Of a DNA stretch of 64,000 nt, positions 52,694 through 64,000 are shown one piece after another. The position numbers were made by a program, and so were the translations under genes. The stretch is from NCBI GenBank assembly GCA_022829145.1, contig CM040745.1, forward strand, positions 32,084,406-32,148,405. The letters are read 5' to 3'. The notes below the pieces were generated by a model. It saw nothing but the letters and a program-made list of their open reading frames with translations, searched no databases and had not been told where the DNA came from. Numbering within the stretch: the first letter of the stretch is position 1; each line of letters starts with the position of its first letter. This DNA is from Albula goreensis. Taxonomy: Eukaryota; Chordata; Actinopteri; Albuliformes; Albulidae.

Positions 52694-55600
52694 CTGGAGA
52701 GAGAGACAATCAGCAGGTTAATCACTCTGAAGACTTTAAAAGGTTTAAGTAAATACCGGGATAATGAGTGAATATTAATAATCAAAAGCACAAAAAAAAT
52801 GTCAGAAGTATCTGCTTAAAAAACAATGTTTGTTTACAAAAGCAACACGCAATGCTGAAAACTTCTGAATCCACAGGGGACCAGGGGCTGTCAGAACCTG
52901 AAACCCAACACCGCTTTAAAGAATGTTTTTCTCACTTGTTCATTAAAAAGAGACATTTCCCATGGCTCCCTAAGTTCATCTTTGTGCTACTCATAACAAA
53001 GAGGGTTTGGACGGGAGCAGCCACGGCCGAGGGATCAAAGTGCGGACTTAGCGTGTAGGCCCCTGAGACACGGTGTCCTCGGCGTATGAGACTAATCTGA
53101 GAAAGCAAACACACAAAACGAGACCATGCCTTTATCCCGCTGAGATCTGCAGGATACCACCGTGCCCTCTGCCCTCTTGGACCTGACTGGCCTCAGCGCT
53201 CAGCTCCTCTTGCAATGTACCCCCCCCCCCCCACACTGACCCCACCAATCCCTTTGGCCCTTCACGCAGTGTTTGAACCGATGGCCTCTGCCCAGCAGGT
53301 TCTCAGAAAGAAAATGCAGGTCCTAAAAACATTTGTTCACAGTACCAACTAATGGGAAGGAATTATCCTGTCTCAACCTTATTTTAAGCAAATGCTGATC
53401 TATCATTTTCTATCATCATGCATGATCTATCATAAGGAGTTGTTATCATTAAGGGTTATATGGTGTATGTTTATTGGTGGATGGAAACAAACACTTACGT
53501 ATAAACATGTCTGAAATTAAGTATGCATATCGTGTATTGCATTTAGGTAGTGCCTTTGTCTCAGTCTAAACGCCCTTATAATAAATAGGATTGACTTATA
53601 TCTCCAGACTGACACTGACAGACCTATCACACGGCAGGGTTGAGGGTGGAGTGCAAAAAAAAGAAGTCTGTAGGATCTAGCATACCATGAGTTCCTAATG
53701 ACATTTTTGGTGCATCAAAACATTGCAGGTCACACACAGCGCATTTCATCTCATTGGCTAAATGCAACCAGCAGCTGGTACCACATTTCATGCCCTGGGT
53801 GGGGCATACCGCACCCAAATCAGTGACACAGTGCGCCAACCCCCACAGAGTTCAGACGAGACCCCTCAGTGGGCCAGAGATGCTCTTTGATTGAGATGGA
53901 GAAGGGGGGGTGGGGTGGACTCTTCCTTGACACAGAAGAGGTGAAAGGTCCAGCACTTCAATCGAAGCAGACACCAAACAACAGAAACACCGCACCCTTT
54001 AACTGAGAAACCCGGGGTAAAGACAAGCCTCTCTGCTGCCATAGCATTAGTGAGATGTGAAACAGGATCTAAGGATTCGAATTTGGCCAGGCCAAGAGGC
54101 CAGGAGGTCACCATGCTTAAAACGTGAACAATCCACAGTCAATGTCAGACAACTGACCACGAAGGGGAACTATTTGCAGAGGGAGCGACCGCAAATTCTG
54201 CAACAGGAGACCAGTGAAAGTGTGTAAAATATTTCATGGTTGCTCAAGGACTGCCCTGTTAACTGAGTGTACGTTTCAGATGTGGGTGGAGGAAACCACA
54301 ACAGATTCATCAGCTTAAGCTTTCTTTGAGATTGAGAAAGCTATTATATACAATGGTCAAAATTATGCCAGCAATGAACTCCAGTTACACCAAAAACATA
54401 TAAAATACTTAAACTCTAAGAGAGAGACCTCAGAGAACAAAATAATCATGCAGTTAGGAAGAAATTTTAAATCACCCTAAACGGTTACTTATGCTGTCCA
54501 GTTCAGCTTACATTGCTCCTCTTATATACGTGAATTTCTCACTGAAGATTTAAAATGACTGTAAGGAAATAATGCTTACCTCACGTTGTACAAACTGCTA
54601 GTCTTTACTGTGCCAAGCAATATGTGCATTTTTTTTTAAAGAACCATTCATTTTCCCCTGAAATTATCCATCAAGTTTTACCAGTGGCTGTCAAACAGCT
54701 ACTAGAAAACAACACAATCCTCGTTTCTTGAGTTCAATCCCTGAAACATATCCAGATGTTCAGATCCCTTCTATAAACCTAACACTGTACAAGAGCTGTA
54801 CAGGTTATATCAGAGGATTGAACAACAACACAAATCAGGGCCACCAGTCAATGCTGGTGATACTAGCACTGTTGAAACACACCAAACAGTTACGATAATG
54901 AATTTATTACCTCTACTCCTATCAATCCAATCACACGCTGTGGCACGAGGCCTGAGACGCAGCGAGAGAAAGCGCTGGACTGTGGCTCTCGGCTCCGTGG
55001 GCAGTAAAAGCCGCTGGACAGTCAGAGGGACCTCTGTAAACAGGCTGTGTTTACAGTGTTTAAATACAGCGGCCCCTCACCTGCTCCTACGTCCCGGGGC
55101 AGCCGACGCTCCCAGGCACAAAGAGCTCCCTGTGTGGACGCAGTGGCTCCTGAACCCCCTACACACCCCCCCACACACACACACACACACACGCACCCTC
55201 CACCCCCCTCACCATCACTACACACACACACACACTGCAGGAGCCCTGCTGCTGTGCATTGTCTGTCCCTCCAAAGCATACATGAGCCACCTCCTCAATA
55301 CACACACACTCTACCATTATATGTTAAATGAACTTCTTTAAATCTCACATACATTGTCTTCTCCATTTCTGTATGCCTTTAGGAGGAAAGCTGATAAAGA
55401 AATACTATCTATATTAATATACATCATTAAGGCTTCTTTACTTTTTCCTTTTTATTTCCATCCTTTTGTTAAAGTTAATAAGATCCATCATATAAATGCA
55501 TAATGCATGTCATATAAGTCGAGACATCGGCTGGTTTTTGCAACTTAGTTTGACTGTTCAAAGCATTTGTGTAGAGCAGTGAACGGCACTAATTTTTTTT

Positions 55601-56798
55601 TAGCAAGGCTCGTGTTATATAACTATGTGACATTTAATACACTATGAGAGAGGTTTAATAAAGTAGGGTGATATAAATCCTTTTAGAATGTTAATCCAGT
55701 GCCGCTAAGGTGCAACAATAGAAATCTGATCTTTCTCTTTGGACGGATTTACTTTCGATGATTTAGCCACCTTTTGTGTTGCAATAGAAGGGTTACACTG
55801 AGAGGGATCACGAGAGAGACTTCAAGCTTCGGATAAGGCACCTGAAATATCGCTCCTACTTAGTGCCGTGTCATTTTTCTCGCTATAAAAACAATCACCT
55901 TTGATTTAAAGTTAGGTTTACAGAAACACTCCCACACTTCCAAACAACTGAAAGCTGAATAATACATGAGGCACATAGAGCAGTATTCATTAGCATTGAC
56001 ATGAGAGAGTGTAATGTACTCTAAATAAAATCTTAACCGTATTCCTTCCACAGTATTCTATGAAACAACATGCTAACAATTTCAGACTTAAACGAATACA
56101 GTCTGCAATGCATATCGCTCTCACATCAGCACTACCAAATAAGAGTATAGCACGATAAAGTGAAAAACATTCCCAACACTTCTTCCACGTCTGAAAGTGA
56201 TCTAGCACAGTGACATTGCAGTATTTTTTTAATTCCACTAAACAGGTTAGTTCTAATCCATGCATGCATATGACGAGTTTCATTTTTGCAAGTAAAACAC
56301 GCAACTGCCTTGAGACTATTTCTGTGGTCATTAAGTGGATTTCTATAACATCCTAACGCGCTCAAAACCTTAACTCCTACCTTTACCTTTGCTTGATCGC
56401 TGTAGAGAAGCCTATGTAAAACGGTGGTTTTAAGGAGTAGACCAATAAATTTCGGCTGTATTGGATGGCTGTGAACGAGTGCAACCAGGCGTCTTTTTTC
56501 AGAAGAGGGACATTTCAAGAGGTTGGAACTCGCAGTTAATCCGTGCCACCAACTGTGAAAGCCCGGGGCGCTCTTAAAAACTAATGACTACTACTTGCGC
56601 CAGCGCCAAGGGTTCCACGAAGTTGCTATGATTAGCTAAGCAACACACCGGCAATCCACTCATTCTCGGTGGGTCTCATTCGATCAAATTAACCCGTTTT
56701 CTTTTCCAAAATGCTAATCCAGCGTTAATCAAAACCAATATCAGGTAGAATATGTGATGCTATGAACAAATTCGAAAAATACAACAGCTAAATCTTAC
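52694..56798 (-). other. ackr3: Predicted 5' UTR intron of ackr3
   Basis: A 4.1-kb intron bounded by GTAAGA at 56,798-56,793 and by a pyrimidine tract TCTCTCTCTCCAG ending at 52,694 (minus strand). The acceptor lies 39 nt upstream of the ATG. Inside are a C-run near 53,220, a CA-rich stretch at 55.16-55.24 kb and AT-rich sequence. No other exon was recognised. The acceptor is convincing; the partner donor is the best candidate rather than proven. Confidence 0.5.
55157..55235. repeat. (CA)n/C-rich repeat in the ackr3 intron
   Basis: Two CA tracts (about 55,172-55,191 and 55,218-55,234) separated by CCCTCCACCCCCCTCACC. The ORFs across it are artefacts. Confidence 0.92.
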
Positions 56799-56978
56799 TT
56801 GCGTATTTGATAGGCTATATCCTCCGTTGGAGAAGGCTTCGATTGTGTCCACAACCTGTAGGACACGATGAATCGGGAATGTGATTTTGTGTCTTCACCC
56901 CCAGTTAATGTCTCTGAGGTCTGTTGGATTACACGCAATGCGAGTAAAGAATGTCCCTGTCGAGTTAGAGCGAAACTA
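56799..56978 (-). other. ackr3: Predicted non-coding first exon of ackr3 (5' UTR)
   Basis: On the minus strand this segment ends CGCAA followed by GTAAGA (intron starts at 56,798), a good 5' splice donor. It begins about 25-30 nt downstream of a TATA-like element. The right-hand limit is estimated from that element, not seen directly. It would splice to the acceptor at 52,694-52,695 just upstream of the ackr3 start codon, matching the mammalian gene, which has a non-coding exon 1 and a single coding exon 2. The segment is richer in CpG than its surroundings. The exon is inferred from signals only. Confidence 0.55.
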
Positions 56979-57004
56979 CCCTGTGCGCTCCTCGCGTGCA
57001 CTTG

Positions 57005-57012
57005 TTAATATA
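57005..57012 (-). promoter_or_regulatory. ackr3: TATA-like core promoter element of ackr3
   Basis: The minus strand reads TATATTAA here, followed by a CpG-bearing segment (GTGCACGCGAGGAGCGCAC) and then the predicted first exon. The spacing puts a transcription start near 56,978. The match is to the general TATA consensus; no initiator or transcript data can be checked. Confidence 0.4.
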
Positions 57013-60000
57013 CGGAGGCTGCAACGCCTCCCGAGGTAATGCGGAAAACTGATTCATTGAAGTTTCTGCCAAAAACAATGGGATTGACGAACGTGCAAAG
57101 CGTCGGATTTCCACTCCCTCCAAAATAGCAGCACACAAACATTTGCATCTGATAACAAAAACGTTGGCACGTCACTGTCATATCGTTTGTTTTTAAATGC
57201 AAAGCGTACTAGTGTTTTGCGGGAGGAGTTAAGTTTATTAATACTATACATGACAGTAGAATCAGTATTTAGACCCTGGAAACCCTGATATTTTGTTCTC
57301 TGTCGTATATCGATTAATATTCTTGAAATATGTATTTCATATCTGCAACACTTTCAACAGATTTAATGTTTTAACATGGATCCATGAGGAATAAATTATT
57401 GTTGGAATAGGGCTGTGTCCTGATGACAAATATTTTTTGCGGCGTCATCATCGGATGGAATGAAATAATATTTACTACTGAGGCTGAATTTGGTAGTTAT
57501 CACTTGTCTAGTCTTATATGTGAAATGTTATTGAGAATGGTACATGCCAGCTCCTTTTCACTGAGTGTTCGAATTTGATTCAAGGTTTACGTTCCTTACG
57601 TAGTTTAGCTTTGGTCTCATTGTATCTGCATTTCACAAGTGGTATCCTGGCTCCGCGAAAAGTTTGCAAGAGAACCAGCAGGGGTCAGCCATAATGTATT
57701 AGGATAGAACAGCTACAGACATTTTGCGCAGTGCTGAACGGCATGCTGTGTCGCTTTCGGTCAATGTCCCTATTAGTTATATTAAAATTGACTGCCGAGC
57801 TAGAGTGTTGTTGGACAGACTCCATACATCTGCGTCTGCGTGTTTGCTTCAGAAAGAAAAAATACATTGATAGAGAGGAACACAGCTGAAAAACTTTCCT
57901 GAAATACTACTGTGCAGGTTGTGTTGGTTTAGAGACCAGGTGAAAGGGCTTTGTTCCTAGTTAGGCTCCTTGTTTTGCCGTTGTCCTTTTTCTCTCACGT
58001 CCAACAAACAAAGTTTTTTATTATTATATATATCCGCTTGGAGTGAACTCAAAGGCTTCCAGGGGGACATATTAGAATATGTTAGGATAGTATGAATGAG
58101 AGAGGGCTCACCTGGTTCTCTGCTCCTCAGCTGGACTCTATATTTAACACAAACCATTTCCATTGTGTCTGGCCATTAGCCCATGCTCCATTGTGAAAAA
58201 TCCCTGGGAGAGTTAGCTTGGAAGGAATGGCCTACTCAAATAATGTTATTTATTTTGGAAAGACATTGCCAAGGCACCTGTTAATGTACTGTGTGAAGCA
58301 ACAATGTCTTACAAGAAGCTGTGAGGTCCAGTACATTTAACGAGCCATGTGAGCACAAAGATGGTCCCTAATGTGCTGCCAGACTAAGGCGGTAAATATA
58401 TTTAAGGCTTTCACCAACCAGGTAAGTGACCCTATCTATTAGACTATGAACCATTTTTACAATTTGGCATAAGCACCTATACAGATAAAGGTTTTAAAGT
58501 TGGGTAAAACTAGAAGAGATATGATTTGTAAACATATCAGGTTGGTATATCTGGAAATTTGAGCAATTGGCTCTTTGAAACAATGTTATTTTCCAAATTG
58601 TTATATAATCTTGGAAATACAGTGTTGAAACTGTATTATGATTAACAGTCAGAAACATGAGATTATGTGAGTTTATATTTTGATCATTTCAAATAGTATT
58701 AAATCTTAGTATTAAAATCTTTGAAGTGGAAGTAAGAGAAGAATAAATAAATAAAACACAGCATGAGTGTAAGTCTGTTGTACTTTCAGATCAATAATCT
58801 TTGACCACTACCTGATTTCAAAAGCTCCGAGATAAGAAGACCAGTCCATTCATTAAAACATTTGCCAGTTCTCTTGTTTGTGATCGTTTCATGAAAGCAG
58901 AGGAAGGATAAGTATTCTCAACTGGCGCCAAGCCATGGCACGGAGAGTAGCAGCTGGGTGAACAATACCCCGCCCACCCACCCCATCCCCCCTGAATCTC
59001 CTCTGCATCTGGAGGCCAGCATGGATCAAGCCTACCCCAGGACAGGAAACTCTCAAACGTCCTGTGGCACCACCTGATAAGGGTACTTTCCGACATACCG
59101 ATTCCCACAGAACCAGGATGAATCAGGCCTTCGCAAGCACCTCTAAAGCTTTGTTTACTGCTGGCCATGTGTCTAGTCACCTGCCTCGCTTAAACACATT
59201 TGGTGGCAATTATGTGTGAAATTGTGCATGGTCATACCATATCGTCCAGCAGTGTTTCATTCATTCTCACTTATCTGGCTTATAATGAGAGCTGCCCACT
59301 GGGCCGGGACTGAGCAGGTAGATCAGCTGCTGGTGTTGATTGCTTGGCCTCATACGTTATATCAGTTTAGAGTACGGTTGTCAACAGATGTGTTTTCAGT
59401 CTCAGATTGTGTTTGGGCAAGGAGGCAAACCTACCCAGCAGCAGAGGAGGTCCAAAGCCTGTCCTATCTCAGACAGCCCCCGAAGCAAAACTCTGGGTCA
59501 GGGGTCAGGGGTACATTATGCAAGGTGGGAGAGAAAGCTAAGCTGCTTCATGGATGTCAAATATCATAGTTTCACTTCTGCAAGAAAACTGCAAAGGTGA
59601 TAATGCCCGGGACACTCCATCTGGTATTTTCTAGAAGATCTAACAGGACAAACAGGCTTTAATCTTAAATGAAAGCCTATTACTTTGTGCCTGCTTATTC
59701 AGCTCATTTGGGCACTATTACCCATGGTGCTTAGGGGTACTCAGAGTGGAAAACTCTGGCATGAATAAAGCCATGCACACATATTTCTGCTCTTTTTTAT
59801 TAATAGTTGCATTAATCACAATGAGAATGTGCACAGTCAATAGAATGAATTTTAAAGCAGATTATACTTATTGCTCGCCCAATAATACCCAGGAAACCAA
59901 AGCGAGCGCCTTTGTATGAAACACAGGAAAAGTGTTTATCTGGCTGAAATGGAATTAATTGCGTGTGTTCTGTATTTCACTGCATATATTGATTTTTTCA

Positions 60001-63000
60001 ACGAATCAAAAGGGCTGAGTTGCTTGCCAACTCAGAGGGGGAAAGACTATTAGAAGGTTTCTCTGCACATGACACATTTATAAAGATCGATGAGATGTTT
60101 CCTTTGTCCAGTGTTACTTGGAAAATACAGTGTTCTATAATACACATGGAAATAAATATTTGAAAGATGGTGTTTGGGTCTAGGAGTCTATATGTTAACA
60201 GTGCACAGGGTGGTCCTGTAATACATATTGCACATGGTGCTGTGTACTGTAACCAACTGAACTTTAGCACATTGGAAAATCATAATAATAACGAACTGCT
60301 GTGCATGTGATCGTTTGAATGTGCAAGCTACACAATGAGGGAAATGGCTGTGAAACCCTTGAAATGAGCCTGCATGATCTGCTGGCTCTGGAGATCTGGA
60401 ACTCCTTGTTAAAAGTTGTTTGAAGTGCTGTTCACACTTGAACCTCCATGGAATATTTAAATAGTGAAGGAGCCACACCCTCTTACAAAAGGACATAGCA
60501 TTAAAGCCATGGTCATTAACAAAATCTCCAAATGAAAGATCAAATTGAGAATTGTGAAGATACTGTTGTACCCTTAGAATTAGCATGCATGCACATGTAG
60601 TACCCTTAGAATTAGCGTGCATGCACATGTAGTACCCTTAGAATTAGCTTGCATGCACATGTAGTACCCTTAGAATTAGCATGCATGCACATGTAGTACC
60701 CTTAGAATTAGCGTGCATGCACATGTAGTACCCTTAGAATTAGCGTGCATGCACATGTAGTACCCTTAGAATTAGCGTGCATGCACATGTAGTACCCTTA
60801 GAATTAGCATGCATGCACATGTAGTACCCTTAGAATTAGCATATACTTCAGCATGCATGTGGAAAGTTCATATATTAGGAAGGGCGTTTCATTTCATGAG
60901 GTCTATTGACTAATTGTTACTGAATTATCGTCAACTTGTTACTGAACGGTAGGCCTTTACTGAGTACACAAGTGACAATATACACTGGACTAGGTGTATG
61001 ACATCAAGCATCTCTAAGCAAAAATACAACTAAGAAAGTAAATGAAGAAATATAAAATGTAATTTTAATCTCAGAGAGCATCATAAATATTGTGTGTGGG
61101 TGATAGAGATATGTGGGAGATTGTAATTTAGTAAAGTATGGTTTACACAGGACACAATGTTCTGCATGAAACCTCAATTATTTTCACTAAAGCAGTGGTT
61201 TCAATGAGTCATGAAAATAGTTACCAAAAGAAGAACACCTGGCTTAAGAAGATCCTATAATGCTGTTAACTTGGAAACGTGCATCGGACACATGCAATTA
61301 CCAAACCCTGCAGCAAGAAATGTGTATGGAGAAACGATCTAAAACAATTTCAAAACACCATTTCATCTGTTTCACAACATGGTGGTTGTTTCTATAGCAG
61401 TGCAAGTTTCAACCTGTGAATTGTTTATTATTTCAGACACATGAATATCACTGAGCCCTTATGGCCACAAAAACCAACATTTTAAGCTGAAGATTTGTGT
61501 TAAATTGTGTCGTAAATACCCTAAAATCATTTCAATGCATTGACAGTGCTGACATTTTGTAAATGAACACCCGCTTTAAGCAGCATTCTCTAAACAGTGC
61601 AGAGTATCTGTGGTATGTACAGTCTGCAGATGAGCATATGTGGGAAGGCACTTTGATTGTGGTGTAGAGGAATGTGCAGTGATACATATGTTGGAGGCTA
61701 ATGTGTCCCCAGAGTTCCTGGTTAAGGACTTGGACAACTTTATTGTTAATCTATGGGTGCTAGATTTTTCTGCCAGTTGCACTGCAGTGAATACAAAATT
61801 AAAAGCAACAAAATTATCAAATTAATGAAGTGGATTGTAATTAGTTATTTTGCTTTGCCTGCCAAGTTGCTATAGAGAGCAGTAAGCACAAGACAGAGAA
61901 TTAATCATTTCAGAAAGATTAAAAACAAAGTAATTAACTTCCCCTACTCAAAATAAATATAAATCTGGGTTTACAAAGTGAATACTTGCTCATTTTTTAA
62001 AATGAAAAATATGTGACACTAAACTCTTCACTTCAAAGGATGAATGCAGAGGTTACTTAATGGAAATTGTTAAACTGCTGAAATTCACTGAAATTGTAAA
62101 AGGCAGATCCTATGAAATTCTTATTAGATTAACAACATGGTCTAGTTCACCAGGTGAAACAATTCACACTCAACACATCATAAGAGCAAATAGTATAAAC
62201 AAGTCACCCATTGCAAATGAAAAAGCTAAGCAAACAGCCAAAATTACATCTGCATGCCAATATAATGATGACTGCTTGATCATATAAATGGTGATTATGA
62301 TACCATTGTGTACATAAAACCAAATATAGTGTAAGGGATCTAGTTTAATATTGTGTTGATCCTTTAATGACAGCCTCATGCCTGCTCATGGTTGCACTAA
62401 AGAGCTATGCTAAGGGCAGCAGTCTGCTCATGCTTTTCAGCTGTAAAAAGCTCACAGCTGGTTTCCATGGCTTTTCTAAATTTTCTGGGGTAGTGATTTG
62501 ATCCCAAAATGTTTCTCAATGATATTTAAATCAGAGAGGAGTGTGACGGCCAGCTACTGACCTCAGTCCTCTTCTGCTCCAATCAGGACCTCAAACTGCT
62601 GGCACTGTGACAACTGACATTATCCCATTGTCCTGTACCACTAAAAATGTACCCTACACTAATCTCCAGAACTGCTGAAAATTGTTGTATGCCTCAGGTC
62701 AAGCAGTGCTTTTCAGATTTTATATTTTTGATATATAATTACTTTAGTAAATATGCCTGTATATTCAAATTAGTCTGGTTGAGTAATATATTATTGTTTC
62801 AGTTTTTAAAATGTATTATTTTTATTGTAAGTACATTAATGTTAATGTGCAAACTGCATGCATGTAAAGGAAGCTGAGTGTAAATGTAATACTTGATGTA
62901 TCTCAATATTGGGGAGGAGGAGGAGGTGTGTGCTTTCGGCGGGTGTGCGAGAGAGAGAGTATATGCACAGCAAATCCGTTAGACATTACCGAAACTGTAT

Positions 63001-63419
63001 TATTTTTGTGGTCTCTTTAAATGATTCCGGGGCAATTCATATCGTGATTAATTCATAACAGAGTGTCCGCTGGTGTCGATGGGGACAAGGCACTACGTTC
63101 ACAGATTACCTCACACGCAGCAAGTTAACATTGGATACAGTATCCTGGGAACTTTGTTCAGTAGATGCACAATAGAAATCCATCATGCTTCCTAGATTAT
63201 TAATGCCTTGTTCTGCTTTGTGAAAAAAGTAGGCAACTTAAGCCATCTCTTGGAAGACATGGATTTAGGTAGTCAATTTATATAAGATCATTTCAGTCAC
63301 ATATTTTATGAAATCAACATTGCTTTGAATATTCTTATTCGATGTAGTGAACGTTTAACATAGAATGTCAGATTAGTGAGTTCGCATCCTCCAGTTTACT
63401 TTCCTATTACAATCGGCGA
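57013..63419. other. Non-coding interval between ackr3 and the predicted right-edge gene
   Basis: Mostly AT-rich, with a CpG-bearing stretch at 57.0-57.8 kb upstream of the ackr3 TATA element that may be promoter-proximal control sequence, and the 32-bp minisatellite. No other gene recognised. If the right-edge gene is real, its promoter and the ackr3 promoter are divergent across this 6.4 kb. Confidence 0.5.
60569..60842. repeat. 32-bp minisatellite, 8 full units plus a partial
   Basis: Exact 32-bp periodicity, with units starting at 60,569, 60,601, 60,633, 60,665, 60,697, 60,729, 60,761 and 60,793 and a partial unit at 60,825. Each holds TAGCATGCATGCACATGTAG and a TACCCTTAGAAT arm. The units differ mainly at one position (GCATGC, GCGTGC or GCTTGC), so they are nearly identical. 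The unit is rich in alternating purine-pyrimidine sequence (GCATGCATGCACATGTA). It lies between the ackr3 promoter and the predicted gene at the right edge. Confidence 0.97.
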
Positions 63420-63584
63420 GTGTTGCACCGTGCGCAGCACTGCGCAGGCGTGGCGTCTCGTTGCTAGACGCGATGCTGTGAAGCAAGATTGCAAACATGC
63501 TGAGGTTTCTGTGGCGAGCAATTAGCTAAAACTTTTGCTGACACCGATAACATTCTCAACAGAATCTATGCGTTTGACCCATAT
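63420..63584 (+). promoter_or_regulatory. CpG-bearing promoter and predicted non-coding exon 1 of a rightward gene
   Basis: A CpG-rich island in AT-rich surroundings. It carries CTGCGCAGGCGT, close to the NRF1 palindrome, and GTTGCTAGAC, which resembles one half of an RFX X-box (GTTGCYAGG type). Downstream is a strong splice donor, ATAT|GTGAGT, at 63,585. The transcription start is not marked by a TATA box, as expected for an NRF1-type promoter. RFX sites are typical of ciliary genes, which fits IQCA1/DRC11, the divergent neighbour of ACKR3 in mammals. Promoter and exon are inferred from signals only. Confidence 0.4.
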
Positions 63585-63872
63585 GTGAGTTCTTTCAAAT
63601 TAATGCTGATTGCGAATGCTTACTGATGCTTTTCTGCTTTGGATGTGCTTACCTAATGAGCAGGGATATGTTTTTAAACTAATCTTTCGATGTATATACC
63701 TACATCATCTGTGTGCATTCTTTTACGGTTAATCATTATTGATTTTTGTCTGAGTGTAGTTTTGGTGCTCTGCCTACCTACACATGTGATTCAACTTTTG
63801 CTTCACATATTTTCATGATTCATCATAGTTGTTAGTATTTTGTGTTTCTGATTTTTTTATTTTATCAATCAG

Positions 63873-63983
63873 TGGGCTGCACCATCACCATGGTGGTTGA
63901 TTGTTGACTCAGACTGCCAAGATATGAAGAAGGAAGAGATTTCTGAATACCAAGTGTAAACACCCAATAGCCATGTCACACAG
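63873..63983 (+). CDS. Predicted second exon with start codon of a gene leaving the window, possibly iqca1
   Basis: The acceptor (a T-rich tract then CAATCAG) ends at 63,872 and the donor CAG|GTAAAG follows 63,983, so this 111-nt segment has both splice signals. The last possible start is ATG at 63,973, giving Met-Ser-His and two bases of a split codon before the intron. Two short upstream ORFs precede it in the exon (63,890-63,907 and 63,924-63,959). Too little protein is present to name the gene. Position and orientation, head-to-head with ackr3 and about 6.4 kb from its promoter, match IQCA1, an AAA-domain protein of the nexin-dynein regulatory complex. Gene identity is inference; a lineage-specific gene or non-coding RNA remains possible. 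Confidence 0.35.
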
Positions 63984-64000
63984 GTAAAGTCGCCTTCCTG

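Noticed and set aside
51370..52721. Overlapping ORFs on both strands across ackr3 (for example plus-strand 52,073-52,495 and minus-strand 51,370-51,855)
   Set aside because: They are antisense or out-of-frame shadows of the GC-richer receptor exon; the receptor motifs are only in the two minus frames described.
54898..55341. 147-codon plus-strand ORF in the ackr3 intron
   Set aside because: Its second half is CA- and C-rich repeat (His/Thr/Pro), there is no recognised domain, and the opposite strand is open as well.
1..64000. tRNA, rRNA or known small RNA genes
   Set aside because: No A-box/B-box pair, cloverleaf, rRNA segment or recognised microRNA hairpin was found by eye; the 48.8-kb hairpin has too short a loop for a typical pre-miRNA.

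Overview
The window looks like a gene-poor stretch of vertebrate nuclear DNA, most likely from a teleost fish. Evidence: a seven-transmembrane receptor of the atypical chemokine receptor 3 (ACKR3/CXCR7) family, an intron in its 5' untranslated region, many (CA)n, (CT)n and (AAT)n microsatellites, a remnant of an interspersed repeat common in teleosts, a LINE tail, and no operon-like organisation. The species cannot be fixed from the sequence. Nothing bacterial, phage or CRISPR is present.

Layout. 1-49.9 kb is a gene desert on the 3' side of ackr3. It is AT-rich with scattered GC- or CpG-richer patches that keep no convincing reading frame; these are candidate conserved non-coding elements (enhancers). 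It also holds a 2.1-kb, 33-bp minisatellite (28.26-30.39 kb), microsatellites, a LINE 3' fragment (32.5 kb) and a perfect 36-bp hairpin (48.8 kb). 49.9-57.0 kb is the ackr3 transcription unit on the minus strand: a TATA-type promoter near 57.01 kb, a non-coding first exon ending at 56,799, a 4.1-kb intron, and one exon carrying the whole reading frame (52,654-51,558). That frame is intact except for one missing base at about 51,936, followed by a long AU-rich 3' UTR. 57-63.4 kb is non-coding and holds a second, 32-bp minisatellite (60.57-60.84 kb). At the right edge (63.4-64.0 kb) a CpG-bearing promoter and two splice-consistent 5' exons point to a gene running rightward out of the window. Its position matches IQCA1 (DRC11), the head-to-head neighbour of ACKR3 in mammals, but the protein cannot be identified from the three codons present.

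How it fits together. In mammals ACKR3 lies between IQCA1 (upstream, divergent) and a large desert leading to COPS8. The window matches that arrangement read right to left, so the 1-50 kb patches are plausible regulatory DNA for ackr3, a developmentally controlled CXCL12 scavenger. The least expected signal is the 33-bp minisatellite: nearly every unit carries a perfect 10-bp p53-family half-site, giving roughly 55 such sites about three helical turns apart.
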